Program-made: the position numbers and the translations under genes
Notes under the pieces: generated by a model
The model's database searches: none
What the model was told of the DNA's origin: nothing
Seen by the model: only the letters and a program-made list of their open reading frames with translations
Source of the DNA: Cymbomonas tetramitiformis
Lineage: Eukaryota > Chlorophyta > Pyramimonadophyceae > Pyramimonadales > Pyramimonadaceae
DNA: 64,000 nucleotides
Assembly (NCBI GenBank): GCA_001247695.2
Contig: LGRX02033444.1
Location: 39,311-103,310 of the forward strand
Direction: 5' to 3'
Shown here: positions 53,781-64,000 of the stretch, in pieces
Layout of the letters: each line of letters begins with the position of its first letter
Position numbering within the stretch: position 1 is the stretch's first letter

Positions 53781-54474
53781 TCAGCTCTGTGGCTTTGACC
53801 CAGGTGTCATATGCTCAGGGCCGTAGCCTGCATATCGCACTAAATAGTATTTGACACCTCTAGTAAACTTATCCGAGAGTATATGTGATATCTCAAACAG
53901 TGGTTGCCCTTCTTCGGTGATCATCTGTGGCAGAGGCAAAGGTGCTTGGATCGAGTCATTGTACAGCTCTAATCTGGATACAGGCTGTACCGGATGAATA
54001 CGGATATCGAGGTTTCCGAAATCTAACTCGTATGCACGGCCATGGCTAAGCACTTTGGAAATGGTGAACGGCCCAATATATGGCTGCTTAAAGTGTCTGC
54101 CTGCCTCTGTCAAACCAGTCCATTGAATAAACTCGGTCCTTAAAAGAACTTTCTGCCCAACTGCAAACTGTCGAGGCATGTGAGTCTTATTGAATCTGGC
54201 TTGGCTAATTTCTGCTGCTCGGAAAATGTTGTCTACCGCGTTGGCATGTACAGCCGAGTACTGGTCAAAATGATCTCGAATAGCTCTTTGTATTGGAACA
54301 GGAGCTTCTGGCGGAATAGTGATTACCAGGTCATGAGGCGAAAGTGGTTGCGCCATCGAGTCGAGATAAAACGGTGAATAACCAGTTGATGCAGAAACTG
54401 TGTTGTTAATTGCAAACTCCACCAGAGGCAACTTGTCCTCCCACGAATTGGCTGAAGTATCATTGCAACAACAC
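53781..54474 (-). pseudogene. Gypsy integrase C-terminus and chromodomain-like end
   Basis: Second pol exon. After the CATCCACAG acceptor the frame reads CCCNDTSANSWEDKLPLVEF and AINNTVSASTGYSPF, the usual sequence after the integrase core. It continues with RQFAVGQKVLLRTEF and GPFTISKVLSHGRAYEL. Near the end FEISHILSDKF...YYLVRYAGYG is chromodomain-like. A one-base shift near 53805 changes the expected DTWVKATELTNAADIIAAYE into a short false end. Chromodomains steer integration to particular chromatin. Confidence 0.7.
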
Positions 54475-54558
54475 CTGTGGATGAAAAAATACCACCTAAT
54501 CAGTTTATAAACCAGAGGATGGTGAAATCAAATCATGAATCAACAATTTGAAAAGTAC
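54475..54558 (-). other. 84-bp intron-like segment in Gypsy pol
   Basis: On the minus strand, GTACTTTTC ... CATCCACAG separates EDILR from CCCNDTSANSW. The segment has in-frame TGA codons. Removing it rejoins the conserved integrase reading in phase (AG/G). Length and signals match intron 2 of the DUF7869-like gene (also 84 bp). Confidence 0.6.
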
Positions 54559-57500
54559 CTGAGGATATCCTCGATGAAGGCATGGCTCCTCTCATTGGCA
54601 GCATTCGACTGTGGATGGTGTGAGGACGTCATAGACAATCTTGTACCAGTAGATTTCCACAGTGTCTGCCAGAATGTAGAGGTGAATCTGGGGTCTCGAT
54701 CTGAGATGATGTTCCTCGGAAGACCATGGAGCTTGAAGATATGCTGCATATAGATAGAAGCAGTATGCTGAGCTGTCCAGGTCATGCTGAAAGGAATGAG
54801 ATGACATCGATGAGAAAATTGGCACATCACCACAAATATACTGTCGTGCCCATTAGTGGTGATAGGCAGGTCAGTGATCCAATCAAGAGATACATCTAGC
54901 CATTTTGTCTTAGGCACGGAATATCGTATATGTGCCTGACCATAAGGCTTGTGTCGCCTCGTTTTCTGGCGCTGACAAACGGGGCACTCCCGAATGTACT
55001 TGATGGCTGCCGTTGTCATTCCTGGCCAATAATACCGGCTACGCAGAAGATGAAGCATGCGATTTTTGCCTACATGACCAGAAATAGTGGCTGAGTGGCA
55101 CTCATGAAGGAGAATGTGGCGAAGCTGTGTGATCTCACCGTCATCTGTAGGGACTTTAGCTGTTGGTGGAATGTACAGCTGTCTGCCATATATGGTCTTA
55201 CGATAGATCAACCCCTGAATAAGCTCGAAGCTGTAGCTGCTGACTGACTGTGATGAAATCGATGATGTCAGTTTAGCCAAAATAGTCTGTGCAAATGTAT
55301 CACGATCATATTCGGATATAATGATGTCGTGTAGCTGATGAGCTGATGAAGAAGATATAAGAGCAATGAATGTAGGATCTGCAGATGGCATGACCTCGCT
55401 GATGTCCATGTGCTGAAGACAATCGGTGAGTTCAAAAAGTGCAGAGATACGAGTGAGTGCATCTGCGACCTTATTCTTATCGCCAGCAATATGCTCTATA
55501 CGGAAGTTGTACTCGGAGAGCTCATCCAACCACCTTGCCTGTTTGGGGCTCAGTGTGGATTTGGTCTGGAAATAAACCAGTGGCTGATGATCTGAGCGTA
55601 CAATGGTCTCAGGAGCTCCCAACAAGATTTGGCGAAAGAATCGGAAGCCCTCCACAATGGCAAATAGCTCGATCTCAGGAATAGGCCAACGTCTCTGTGT
55701 ATCGGATAGAGTGACGCTGTGATAGCCACATGGCTTCATACCTTTTCCTTGATCCTGGAGTATCACTTGACCAACGTGTGTGCCTGATCCATCGACCTCC
55801 ATAATAGATGGCAGTTTCTGATCTGGAAGTTGTAGTACTGGAGCATTGCAGATGGCACTTTTGAGGTTATCAAATGCCTGCTGCTGCTCAGATTCCCGGA
55901 CAAACTCTGCATTATCTTTAAGGAGACGATTGAGCGGCTCGGCAACTTTGGAGAATTTTGGTATGAATCTCCTGAATTGACCGACCATGCCCAAGAATGA
56001 CCGAAGGGATGACTTGCCATCTTTAGCCATACGGCGTAGAGGCTGTTTTCCAACGGTAGGACCATAAGACACTGGAGGCTGAATTGCCATAACTGCTCGG
56101 ATTCTGTCTTCGATGATGGACAAGCCTGCTTCAGAGATGTGATGTCCGATGAAGTCTATGGATCTGACGAACAACTCCACCTTGGAAGGCCTGATGAAGA
56201 ACTGGTGTTCTCTGCAACGCTGGAGAAACTGTCGGACATGACTCACGTGGCTGTCAAAATCCGGACTGTATACGATGGTATCGTCCATGAAAATGACAAG
56301 GAACCGATCGATGAAGTCGAAGAATGCCCGATTTCCTACACGTAGAGCTGTTGCAGGAGCATTGGTCAATCCGAAAGGCATGACTGTCCACTCATAGGAA
56401 CCGTATCTGGTGCGAATAGCTGTTTTGTGAATGTCATCTGGATGTATAGGGATCTGATGGAAAAACTGATTGAAGTCAAATCTGCTAAACCATCGTGCAC
56501 CTTTTAGCTGTTCAAGAAGGGTGTCGTGAGGTGGCAATGGATACGTGTCCTTAATTGTGATGTTATTAAGGGCTCGATAATCACAGCACATCCTCCACTT
56601 CCCACCTGGCTTAGGAGCGAAAATGATAGGACATCCATATGGAGATGATGACGGACGAAGGATACCCAAGTCGACATATTTGATGATCTGTCGTTTGAGT
56701 TCTTCCATCATGGGGACTGGGATGGTACGTACTGGCTGCGATGGTGGTTTGTGCCCAGGTTCAATGTTGATTCGATGATAACCACCTTCAAACCGTTCTG
56801 GCCTATGACCAGCTGGAAGATCCTCCTGGAATATGTCTGAAAAGTCTTCTCTCATCTGATCACGTGCTGCTGTGACCTCAGGGTCTTCCATAGTGGTGTC
56901 TGTGTCTGATGCTGTAAAGACCAGTCCACCGTCGACCTCTGAGAGAAAGAAGAGATAAGCTACGGCTTCTTCAGCCGAACCACTGGATCGAATGCGACGA
57001 AGGTGCTTTCTCATGGTGGTGGCGCTGACCAATTCCATTTCAGGAAGGTCATCTGAGTCTGGAGTCTGCTCAACTCTGGACAATACTGTGCGAATACTAG
57101 AGCCTGATGAATGCTTCCTAGTGATCGTCAGATTTTTGGTCTGAAAGTCAATGTGTGGATTTCTCCTCTCCAACCAATCTTGACCCAGAATGACAGTGAA
57201 TGGTTTCATGTCAATGATGTAGAAATCTTCTGTATCCTTATACTTGCCCAGCGTAAATGTAGCTTTGCGAAGATAGGATGTGCATGGTAGTTGGCTTCCT
57301 CCAGCCAATCCCACTGAACACGATGAAGAGTCTGTGGGTGCTATACCAAGCTGAGCAGCGAACTGTCTGTCAATGAAAGACGATGTGGCTCCTGGATCTA
57401 CCAAAATGTGAGTTCTCTGTCCATATACTTTCCCTTTGTACAACAACAGCTTCTTCTGTGATTTCAGCTGTGCTGTTTGAGACTGCATCTGTGCGATGTG

Positions 57501-57610
57501 CTCTGAGGGAGTGTTCATCTGCTGAAACTGCAATGTCAGACTGGAAAGGACTTCTTCTGAGATACTCTCAACCCGGCCACTTGCTTCAGTGGCATCTTCA
57601 GGCTGATCTA
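54559..57610 (-). CDS. Gypsy pol: protease, RT, RNase H, integrase
   Basis: About 1,000 codons, open upstream so that it overlaps the end of gag in another frame. The aspartic protease is VDPGATSSFIDRQF (numbered from the first start-like codon at 57533, residues 45-58). RT has FSRFDFNQFFHQIPIH and, at about residue 414, the catalytic VIFMDDTIVYS (FMDD where most Gypsy elements have F-L/V-D-D). RNase H has EVDGSGTHVG, EIELFAIVEGF and RSDHQPL (580-650). The integrase zinc finger (HECHSATISGH ... CPVCQRQK) is at 808-852. The D,D,E core is SLDWITDLP, SDRDPRF and NAANERSH. All catalytic residues are present, so pol seems intact up to the intron-like segment. Confidence 0.85.
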
Positions 57611-58996
57611 CCCTCGGGGTGCTCTCAACACCGGTACCTGTGCAGTACCCTGAGAGTTTCCCTGAGGAGCTGGAGCTGAAGCTGGAACTGGAGCTGGAGT
57701 TGCAACTGCTGCATTGATGCTGTGCTGACTCTTCAGTTCCTTAACCAAGGTGTTGATCGTATTGATGAGTTTGCCGGACCCATCCTTAGCACCCTGATTC
57801 TGCTGCTGCTGTCTCCGATTCTGGAAAGGACTCTGAGCTGGTGGCTTACCCTTGATCTCCTTTCCATCTGGGGTCTTGGTGGAATAACAATCCTTCTCGA
57901 TGTGACCAACACGACCACAACGATTGCAAGACTGAGGATTCCGTGATTTTCCTTTTCCTTTGCCCTTGCCTTTTCCACCTTTTCCCTTGTTCCGATTCTG
58001 ATTGGAGTTCTGGCTGCCACTCTGATTCTGATTCCGATTTCTGTTGGATCTGTCATATGGCTTCTGGCCACGTCCTTTGTCCTTATCCTTCTTGGCTGGA
58101 CCTCCGGATGACTGCTCCTTCTGACCCCGATAGTGAAGGGTTTCTGATTGCTTTGAGTGAATGACATAATTCAAATCAAGCAATATCTGTGTGGTTTCTT
58201 GCCACGACAGATTGTTCCTTTGCTCTTCTGTTAGGAATCTGAGTTGGAACTGTCTGCGGAGATCTGGATCCATACTGGTGACGAATCTATCCTTTATTAG
58301 CACATCATTCAAATCAACTGCTGCTAGAGAAGCTAGTGATGTGAATGTGCGCAAATAATCTGCAAAGGTTTGGGTTCCTTGAGTCAGTGCCATAAGGTGT
58401 TTCTTGGCTACTGATCTCTTGTGAGGATTACCAAATTGTCTGAGGAATGTCTGTCTGACCATTTCATAGGTGGCATGTGGCTGTTGTGCCAAGACCTGAA
58501 ATTAGTGTCTGTCGTTGTTCTGAATAAGAGTCAGAAACACTGTAATCAAATCCTTGTCCTTGACTCCAGGATAGGTGAACTGGAAATATCTGTCCACCGT
58601 GTCCAACCAGACTTCTGCGTCCTGTCCTGATTTGAATTCCCTAGGTGGTGTCATTTTCACCTTTGGGACCAAACTAGGTGGAGCTGGTGCCGGGACTGAA
58701 TCTGAATCTGGATCTGTAAAAACCATCGGAGGATTATCTTCTGCGTACTCGTTTTCTGGTTCCTTAGGCTCATTGGCAGGATCCCTAAATCGGCTCATGT
58801 CTGGCTTCATACGACTGATGTTGTCATAGTAGCCTATCTGGTCATATCTGGTTTGTGTGTCGGCATAACCAGCGATCCATTTCGGGACTTTAAACCGGCT
58901 GAATGCATCATATGAACCAAGAATGTCGAAAACCCATGTCGATGGATCTGGGTCGATATTAGGAATCTCTGGCTCTTCCTCTTCGATTGCAACCAT
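57608..58996 (-). pseudogene. Gypsy gag with in-frame stop
   Basis: The frame from ATG 58994-58996 runs 164 codons to a TAA at 58502-58504 (QNNDRH-stop), then continues in the same frame for 300 codons. Before the stop lies the matrix/capsid start (VWLDTVDRYFQFTYPG). After it come the capsid (EMVRQTFLRQFGN, LMALTQGTQTFADYLRTFTS), a Lys/Gly-rich linker and one CCHC zinc knuckle (CNRCGRVGHIEKDC), then an Ala/Pro-rich end. Pol lies in a different, overlapping frame, so frameshifting is expected at about 57600-57620. Confidence 0.8.
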
Positions 58997-61900
58997 CTAA
59001 AAACAAAACACATCACAAAAATACCTTCAGCTAATCGACTAACTGAGTGTGTGTGATTTATATGTTATATATGGTATATCTGTATGTTTACATACATGTA
59101 GTACATTCGTACATAATAATGAGGTAGGTATATATATATATATCCACCTTCTTCCCCCCTCAAGGAAGTGTGTGATATAAGGCAGTTGTCAATTGCCTGT
59201 ACCTCATAAATAGCATGCATTCCATATAGGAAGCATCTGTTACAGTTTTAGGGTTGTTGCCCGATATATAATCATGTCTGTGTCGAATACAGCATGATAT
59301 GTTAATGCCAAACACGAAGTTTATCGAATATATAGTGGCATTTTAGGGCATGTTAGGTTACAGTGGCCCATATACCCAATAATGTGATTAGGGTGTTACA
59401 TGGTATCAGTAACCCTAAAATAGGTAAAAATAAAGCAGTATAAATATTTTGCAACCATTTTTAAGCAAAACTGCATTTGATACCATACTGAATGTTAAGT
59501 GGTTTTCAGGAGGTATGTTACACCCCTGACACACACATTCAATTTTAGGGTGTTACATGGTGTTACACATGCTGCATAAATCAGGGATTGTTATTTGATA
59601 GCTAAATATTCATTTTAGCAAAAAAAATCAATCCGAAATTTTCAAAATGTATTTCACGTACAGCATTTTGACCGATTTAGTGTTACAGCCAATATGTAAC
59701 CCCCACATATTCCACACCTATTATCTAGGGTGTTACACGAGATATGACATGTGTCATTATGATTTTCTCATACCTCAATAGGTATGAAATCATATTATCA
59801 AATAAAATAGGGTCTGATTTTCCATTTTCAAATCTATCGCAAACGGATTTCACCCATTTTGGCCGTTTGTGGCTATATGTATATATACATATCTCTGTGT
59901 GTGTGTGGAATGTAAAGTACAGAAGCACTGCAAATCACTTTACCTTTGCACATGACAAATTTCATGGCATAAAAGTGAATTATGCTGTATATCAACATCT
60001 GTGGTTGATCACATTTCTGGGTTTTACTGATTTAAACCCATGGCAGTAAATGTACTTTCTGATGATATAGATAGAGTCATCAACTTAAGCGGATTATCCA
60101 CTTTAGTGATATTTATCAATCTATGATATGTTTTGAGCATAGGTCTGTGCTCTAAGATTGATCAAAATGATATCTCTTATTTTAAACATGTCAGGACATT
60201 GCTTGATATAATCAAAGCAGTTTGACACAGCACATTTGTATGTGTGTGTTTGTCCTCAACAACTTCTATCAGATGTCAATATAGTTACTGCTCTGAAAGA
60301 GTTACATGCATTTTGAACTGATCAAATCTGTATCAATTGTCATTATGCAATGTACTTGTTGTTGTTGCTCCAGCGATGATATGTGGAATGACGAATGGAC
60401 TGCGCCCAACAGTTACCAGCTGTTGCATGGGCGCAGTATACTGCCTTCGGGTCTGGAGATAACTCCATCCAGCCCTTCAGCATGTTGGATTATCTGTTCC
60501 CATATCTATCGCCATCACTGACACTTCACACGCACATGTGTTTGTGAAGTGTTATCTACATTATCATATACATGATAGATATATAAGTTGGTCAATTCAC
60601 TATGAATCAGTGAATATCAATACATACAGTAATGCAGTGTGTGTATGTATATAGTACTTATTGATTAGTACTTTTTTGCCAGTGTGTGTGTGTGTGTGCT
60701 CACTTTTACACACTTTACAGGAAAATAAGTTCTGGTCATTACAATGTTTCTAGACAGTTTATCATGCAGGATAATCAGTATACCATGCACTGAATAGATC
60801 TAGCATGATATATTAGTTTAGAGGTTATTGTAATTCCAAGATAATCTCATTTACAAAATGAGTTGCTGGTATATTTCACATACAGTTCCGGTGAGCAATC
60901 CTTTCAGTGATCCACAGTAGAACGATATGTGGTCCGAGGAGTATCTCGACTCCACCGGGTCATATCGAGCTAATTACTGTGTTAAGATTTCTGAACAGGC
61001 ACCTTTCACTATATGGGTTCGAATATAGTTAGCATGCACTGCAAGTATGCTTTTGTGCACGTCTAATGTATTGTGATTTGATGCCATCTATTCCAGCTGC
61101 TACCGTGATCAAGCTGGATAATATATAACATATGTTATGATGATGCATGCACAACTTACAATGTGGCAGTCATTCAGTATAGAATGTGTATATACTTAGA
61201 TGCTGCATGTAATGTGTGCTGCATGTTAGTGTGTGTTTAAATAAACATCTTGCACACTATATTGAGATAAGCATGAAATGCTGACAACTTGAATATTTGT
61301 GCAGTCATCAATATGTGGTGTGTGCTGCAGTATAATATCAGATGTCAATCATGCATGCGTCCAAAATATGCCTGCGAGTATTAGTTGTTGTGCAGAGTAT
61401 TTTGATGTAAGTATGTATTGTGCAGTTGATCTTAACAACATCTCGACATCATCATCATCGCAAATTGAAATCTTTCATAGCACGCTGCAAATAACTTATG
61501 CAATAGGGCGCGCTGATGATGAAAAGCATGTATCGTCGTCGCCATTTATCAGCGCATTATACGAGCGCTGACATGTATATATACGGATCAAAATTCCGTC
61601 GATGACTACTATGCCATATATCATTCTGAATAATTTTCGAGCGTGATTCATACAAGCGCGCGCATGTAATTGACATGCATGCTGTAAGCTGCGATCCACT
61701 TCTGCGAAAACATGCGACCATCGCGCATGCTGCCAACTGCAAATTAGTCTATCGCGCGTCAACATGTATGAAGCCGTACAAAAGGCAATTTGGTGCAATC
61801 ACGAAAATTGTAATGCTGCGCTGATGACTTTCCGCGCGGAAACGATTCCGCTGATGATTATGCTTCCGCGTCGCATCTGCGAACATATGTACATCTGCGA

Positions 61901-62189
61901 ACCATTTATGCGAGTACATTTCATTGCTGCGCGGATGTATGCCATATGCACACCTCATCGTGTAGTATATGCGATCAGCTGTTTCTGCGAGTGCGCTTCT
62001 GCGAACGTGACAATTTTCTCGCACGCTATCTTCGCTATTGCAGCGGATATATCAAATATTCGATTTATGCGAGTGCGTCGCCTTATGTGCTCCGCAACCT
62101 GTCAACACAAATTAATGATATCTATGCGCTGCACACAATTGAGTTCTCGTGCTGTTCGTGCCTTGACGAGCTAAATTAGAATACCATTC
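58997..62189 (-). other. long Gypsy leader, no gene seen
   Basis: The 3.2 kb between the 5' LTR and gag are AT-rich and non-coding. The region has a TATATATATATATATCC run near 59131 and several AGGGTGTTACA motifs (59390-59735). The phrase TTACATGGTATCAGTAACCC near 59393 looks like an LTR end plus primer site of another element. Plus-strand ORFs (such as 61764-62174) are not supported. Such a long leader may include an old insertion. Confidence 0.45.
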
Positions 62190-62840
62190 TGTTAGGGCTA
62201 GATAAGTAAGCCCTCAATATATCATACAAAATACAAATATGCGCTGTGCTGTGGAACGGCAAACACAAGCGTCAGATAATAGCGGGATGAGTTGCAGAAC
62301 TTCTGTGTGAAGATACTGCTGAAGCCCAACGCTTCGCTCATCTATACCATAGGTCTCCCATCGCATAGATGGTACCGCCATTGGGTTGTGAACCCGAGAC
62401 GTTGGTTGAACGACCAGTATTGTGGAAACGAATAGTTCGTTCATACTGCGCATGCGTGTTCCGCACATGCTTAAAGCCAAGATGGTTCTTGTTTGTTACT
62501 TCAAGATGTATCTTGCTTTGCCATCTTCGAGTTCGACGTACGAACTCTCGATGACAGGGTCATTCAAGTCTTTCCTTGAATAATGACAGATGATGTGACT
62601 TATCATCTGGCGACATGTACAGTCATAGTCGACCGTACTGACGACTGTCATAATAATATATGACACGACTCGACATGACATGACATGACATGACATGACA
62701 TGACATGTCTGACAGGTATGACACGTATGACATGTATGACACATATGTCATCGGTCATGATCCTGTATGGTATAACATGTCTGACAGGTATGACACGTAT
62801 GACATGTATGACACATGTGTCATCGGTCATGACCCTGACA
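62190..62840 (-). repeat. 5' LTR of the Gypsy element
   Basis: 651 bp. It differs from the 3' LTR by an 8-bp gap (CATACACG), a few substitutions and microsatellite changes in the TGACA repeats. Confidence 0.9.
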
Positions 62841-62845
62841 GCCGC

Positions 62846-63526
62846 CGTGAGTTGCAGGGTGTGATACCCCAGAACTCAGATGCCTTCGACGTGACATACT
62901 TCTCCGGACCCTCTGTTGGGAAAAAGGGCATCGCCACGCACGTCATCGAGACAGGTGAATTGGCTAACGCCATGGGTGTTCCTAGTGAAGCCTTGGACCA
63001 TAAATTGCCCATGTTACAGGTATGGTTACTACGTGCCACCCCTTATGCATATACTTTGTATGCCTTTGTACGGTTCCGCCACCCCCTCTCACAATTGGTG
63101 CCCTCATTTCCAGTGTTCTGGCACCCCCTCTCATAGCCGGTGCCCTCATTTCTCATGTTCTTCCACCCCCTCTCATAACCGTTGCCCTCATTTCCAGTGT
63201 TGTGCCACCCCCTTCCATGCTTTCTTTGCAGGCCAGTTCTTCCCGCCCAGGGTGATCATCTCTTCGGACCTTCTATGACACCGCACCTGCTAGGTCATCA
63301 GAGGTCATTGCCGCCACACGTGCTATCGATGTCGGCCCGGACAGTTTCCACGAGGAGAAGAATATCGTGTCTAAGTGCAACAACTTTGATGCCCGCTTTC
63401 AACTTGTAAACCACTTGGTGAAGGAGGCATACTTTCATCACAACCGAGAAGACGAGCTACTCGTGGACACGCTCCTTATGGCCGGTGGTGACCTTGCACT
63501 TAGCCTTGGCAACATCGCAAATGTTG
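62846..63526 (+). pseudogene. transposase-associated gene, exons 3b and 4
   Basis: Exon 3 resumes after the GCCGC duplication in the same frame (RELQGVIPQNSDAFDVTYFS ... GVPSEALDHKLPMLQ) to 63019, where GTATGG begins intron 3. Exon 4 (63232-63526, acceptor CTTTGCAG, donor GTAAGC) opens ASSSRPG, meets a TGA at 63253-63255, and goes on in frame (FYDTAPARSSEVIAATRAID, NFDARFQLVNHLVKEAYFHH). The rest lies beyond the window. The insertion and the stop make it a pseudogene here. Confidence 0.55.
63080..63205. repeat. 42-bp intronic repeat, three copies
   Basis: CACCCCCTCTCATA(A/G)CCG(G/T)TGCCCTCATTTC starts at 63080, 63122 and 63164, with a partial copy at 63206. It lies in intron 3 and each copy holds an acceptor-like CTCATTTC(C)AG or variant. 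Confidence 0.85.
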
Positions 63527-63580
63527 GTAAGCCCCCACTCCGTTTGTCTCCCTTTTGCGAGGGCATCGGCTTCTGCAGCT

Positions 63581-64000
63581 GCGGAGGCATCGCCAGCTGC
63601 AGCAATGATGATGCTGCCCCCCTCAGCCGTGGCAGGTGTGATGCCCCGCCCTTCTCTCTGCACCCGCTTTGCATCACCTGTGGGCATGAGGCATCGTGTG
63701 AGAGGGGAGGAGATGAATGGGGGGAGATGCAGGAGCGGCGGGCTCTGCAGCTGCGGAGGCATCGCCAGTTGCAGCGATGATGATGCTGCCCCCCTCAGCC
63801 GTGGCAGGTGTGATGCCCCGCCCTTCTCTCTGCACCCGCTCTGCATCACCTGTGGGCATGAGGCATCGTATGAGAGGGGAGGAGATGAATGGGGGTAGAT
63901 GCAGGAGCGGCGGGCTCTGCAACTGCGGAGGCATCGCCCGCTGCAGCAATGATGACGCCGCCCCCCTCCGCCGTGGCAGGTGTGATGCCCCGCCCTTCTC
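63581..64000. repeat. 172-bp intronic tandem repeat running off the window
   Basis: GCGGAGGCATCGCC starts at 63581, 63753 and 63925. The units are nearly identical and lie downstream of the exon 4 donor. ORFs in all frames here reflect the repeat. Confidence 0.9.

Larger units (their letters stand above)
52063..62840 (-). mobile_element. Gypsy (chromovirus-like) LTR retrotransposon
   Basis: LTRs at 62190-62840 (5', minus orientation) and 52063-52716 (3') read TGTCAGGGTCATGACC ... CTAGCCCTAACA on the minus strand. A GCCGC target duplication flanks the element (52058-52062, 62841-62845). A purine tract AAGAGGGGAGATC sits beside the 3' LTR, and GAATGGTATTC beside the 5' LTR is a possible primer site. 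Gag, protease, RT, RNase H, integrase and a chromodomain-like end follow in that order, the order of Gypsy elements. The LTRs differ by an 8-bp indel and a few substitutions, so insertion is fairly recent, but gag has a stop and the chromodomain a frameshift. Confidence 0.9.

Noticed and set aside
59390..59412. TTACATGGTATCAGTAACCC as primer-binding site of the Gypsy element
   Set aside because: It is in plus orientation and far from either LTR. It may belong to another, unresolved element.
61764..62174. 136-codon plus-strand ORF in the Gypsy leader
   Set aside because: Cys/Ile/Arg-rich product of CTGCGA-type degenerate repeats with no domain. It lies inside a retroelement leader.

Overview
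The window is eukaryotic nuclear DNA from a repeat-rich genome. Genes are interrupted by GT-AG introns, LTR retrotransposons and DNA transposons are nested in one another, and there is no operon structure. I cannot name the species; a unicellular alga or other protist fits, but that is inference. Only two loci look like ordinary host genes. One is an intact single-exon START-domain lipid-binding protein (10282-11166, minus). The other is a large multi-exon gene (about 34354-48101, minus) encoding a membrane protein with six tandem folate-receptor-like domains.

Layout. 1-1000: degenerate coding relics. 1704-4518 (minus): dead MULE transposase with SWIM and PHD fingers. 4541-6490: foldback palindromic element. 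7400-9022: possible LTR end with a primer-binding site, a gag-like fragment and a 478-bp GC-rich tandem repeat. 10282-11166: START gene. 12249-31409: an old LTR element (B) with AATAA target duplications. B carries three later insertions: a 256-bp MITE in its 5' LTR, a gag-only LTR element (A, 12977-16259) with identical LTRs, and a 12.2-kb terminal-inverted-repeat element (C, about 17816-30057) inside its gag.

Element C has two gene sets diverging from about 23.83-24.15 kb. Leftward is a three-exon gene resembling DUF7869-type proteins. Rightward are an unknown two-exon ORF, a MYND zinc-finger ORF and a broken DNA-methyltransferase-like gene. The leftward gene's first intron, and the presumed intron of the first rightward gene, both hold arrays of one palindrome (CTCATTA-gct-TAATGAGCAG). 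This symmetric arrangement is the best candidate in the window for an undescribed system.

31.4-34.3 kb holds short repeats and weak ORFs. 34354-48101 is the folate-receptor-like gene. Its six d-e-f-a-b(-c) exon sets were worked out by hand with consistent lengths (72, 95, 45, 124, 204 and 186 bp), followed by a duplicated acidic coil exon and a transmembrane exon. From 49649 a plus-strand multi-exon gene of transposase-associated type (DUF6729/KDZ-like, tentative) runs to the window end. Its third exon is split by a 10.8-kb Gypsy element (52063-62840, minus, GCCGC target duplication). The Gypsy pol contains what looks like an 84-bp spliceosomal intron.

All assignments come from reading motifs and splice signals by eye. 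Family names such as DUF7869, DUF6729 and folate receptor-like are recognised by pattern and were not searched.
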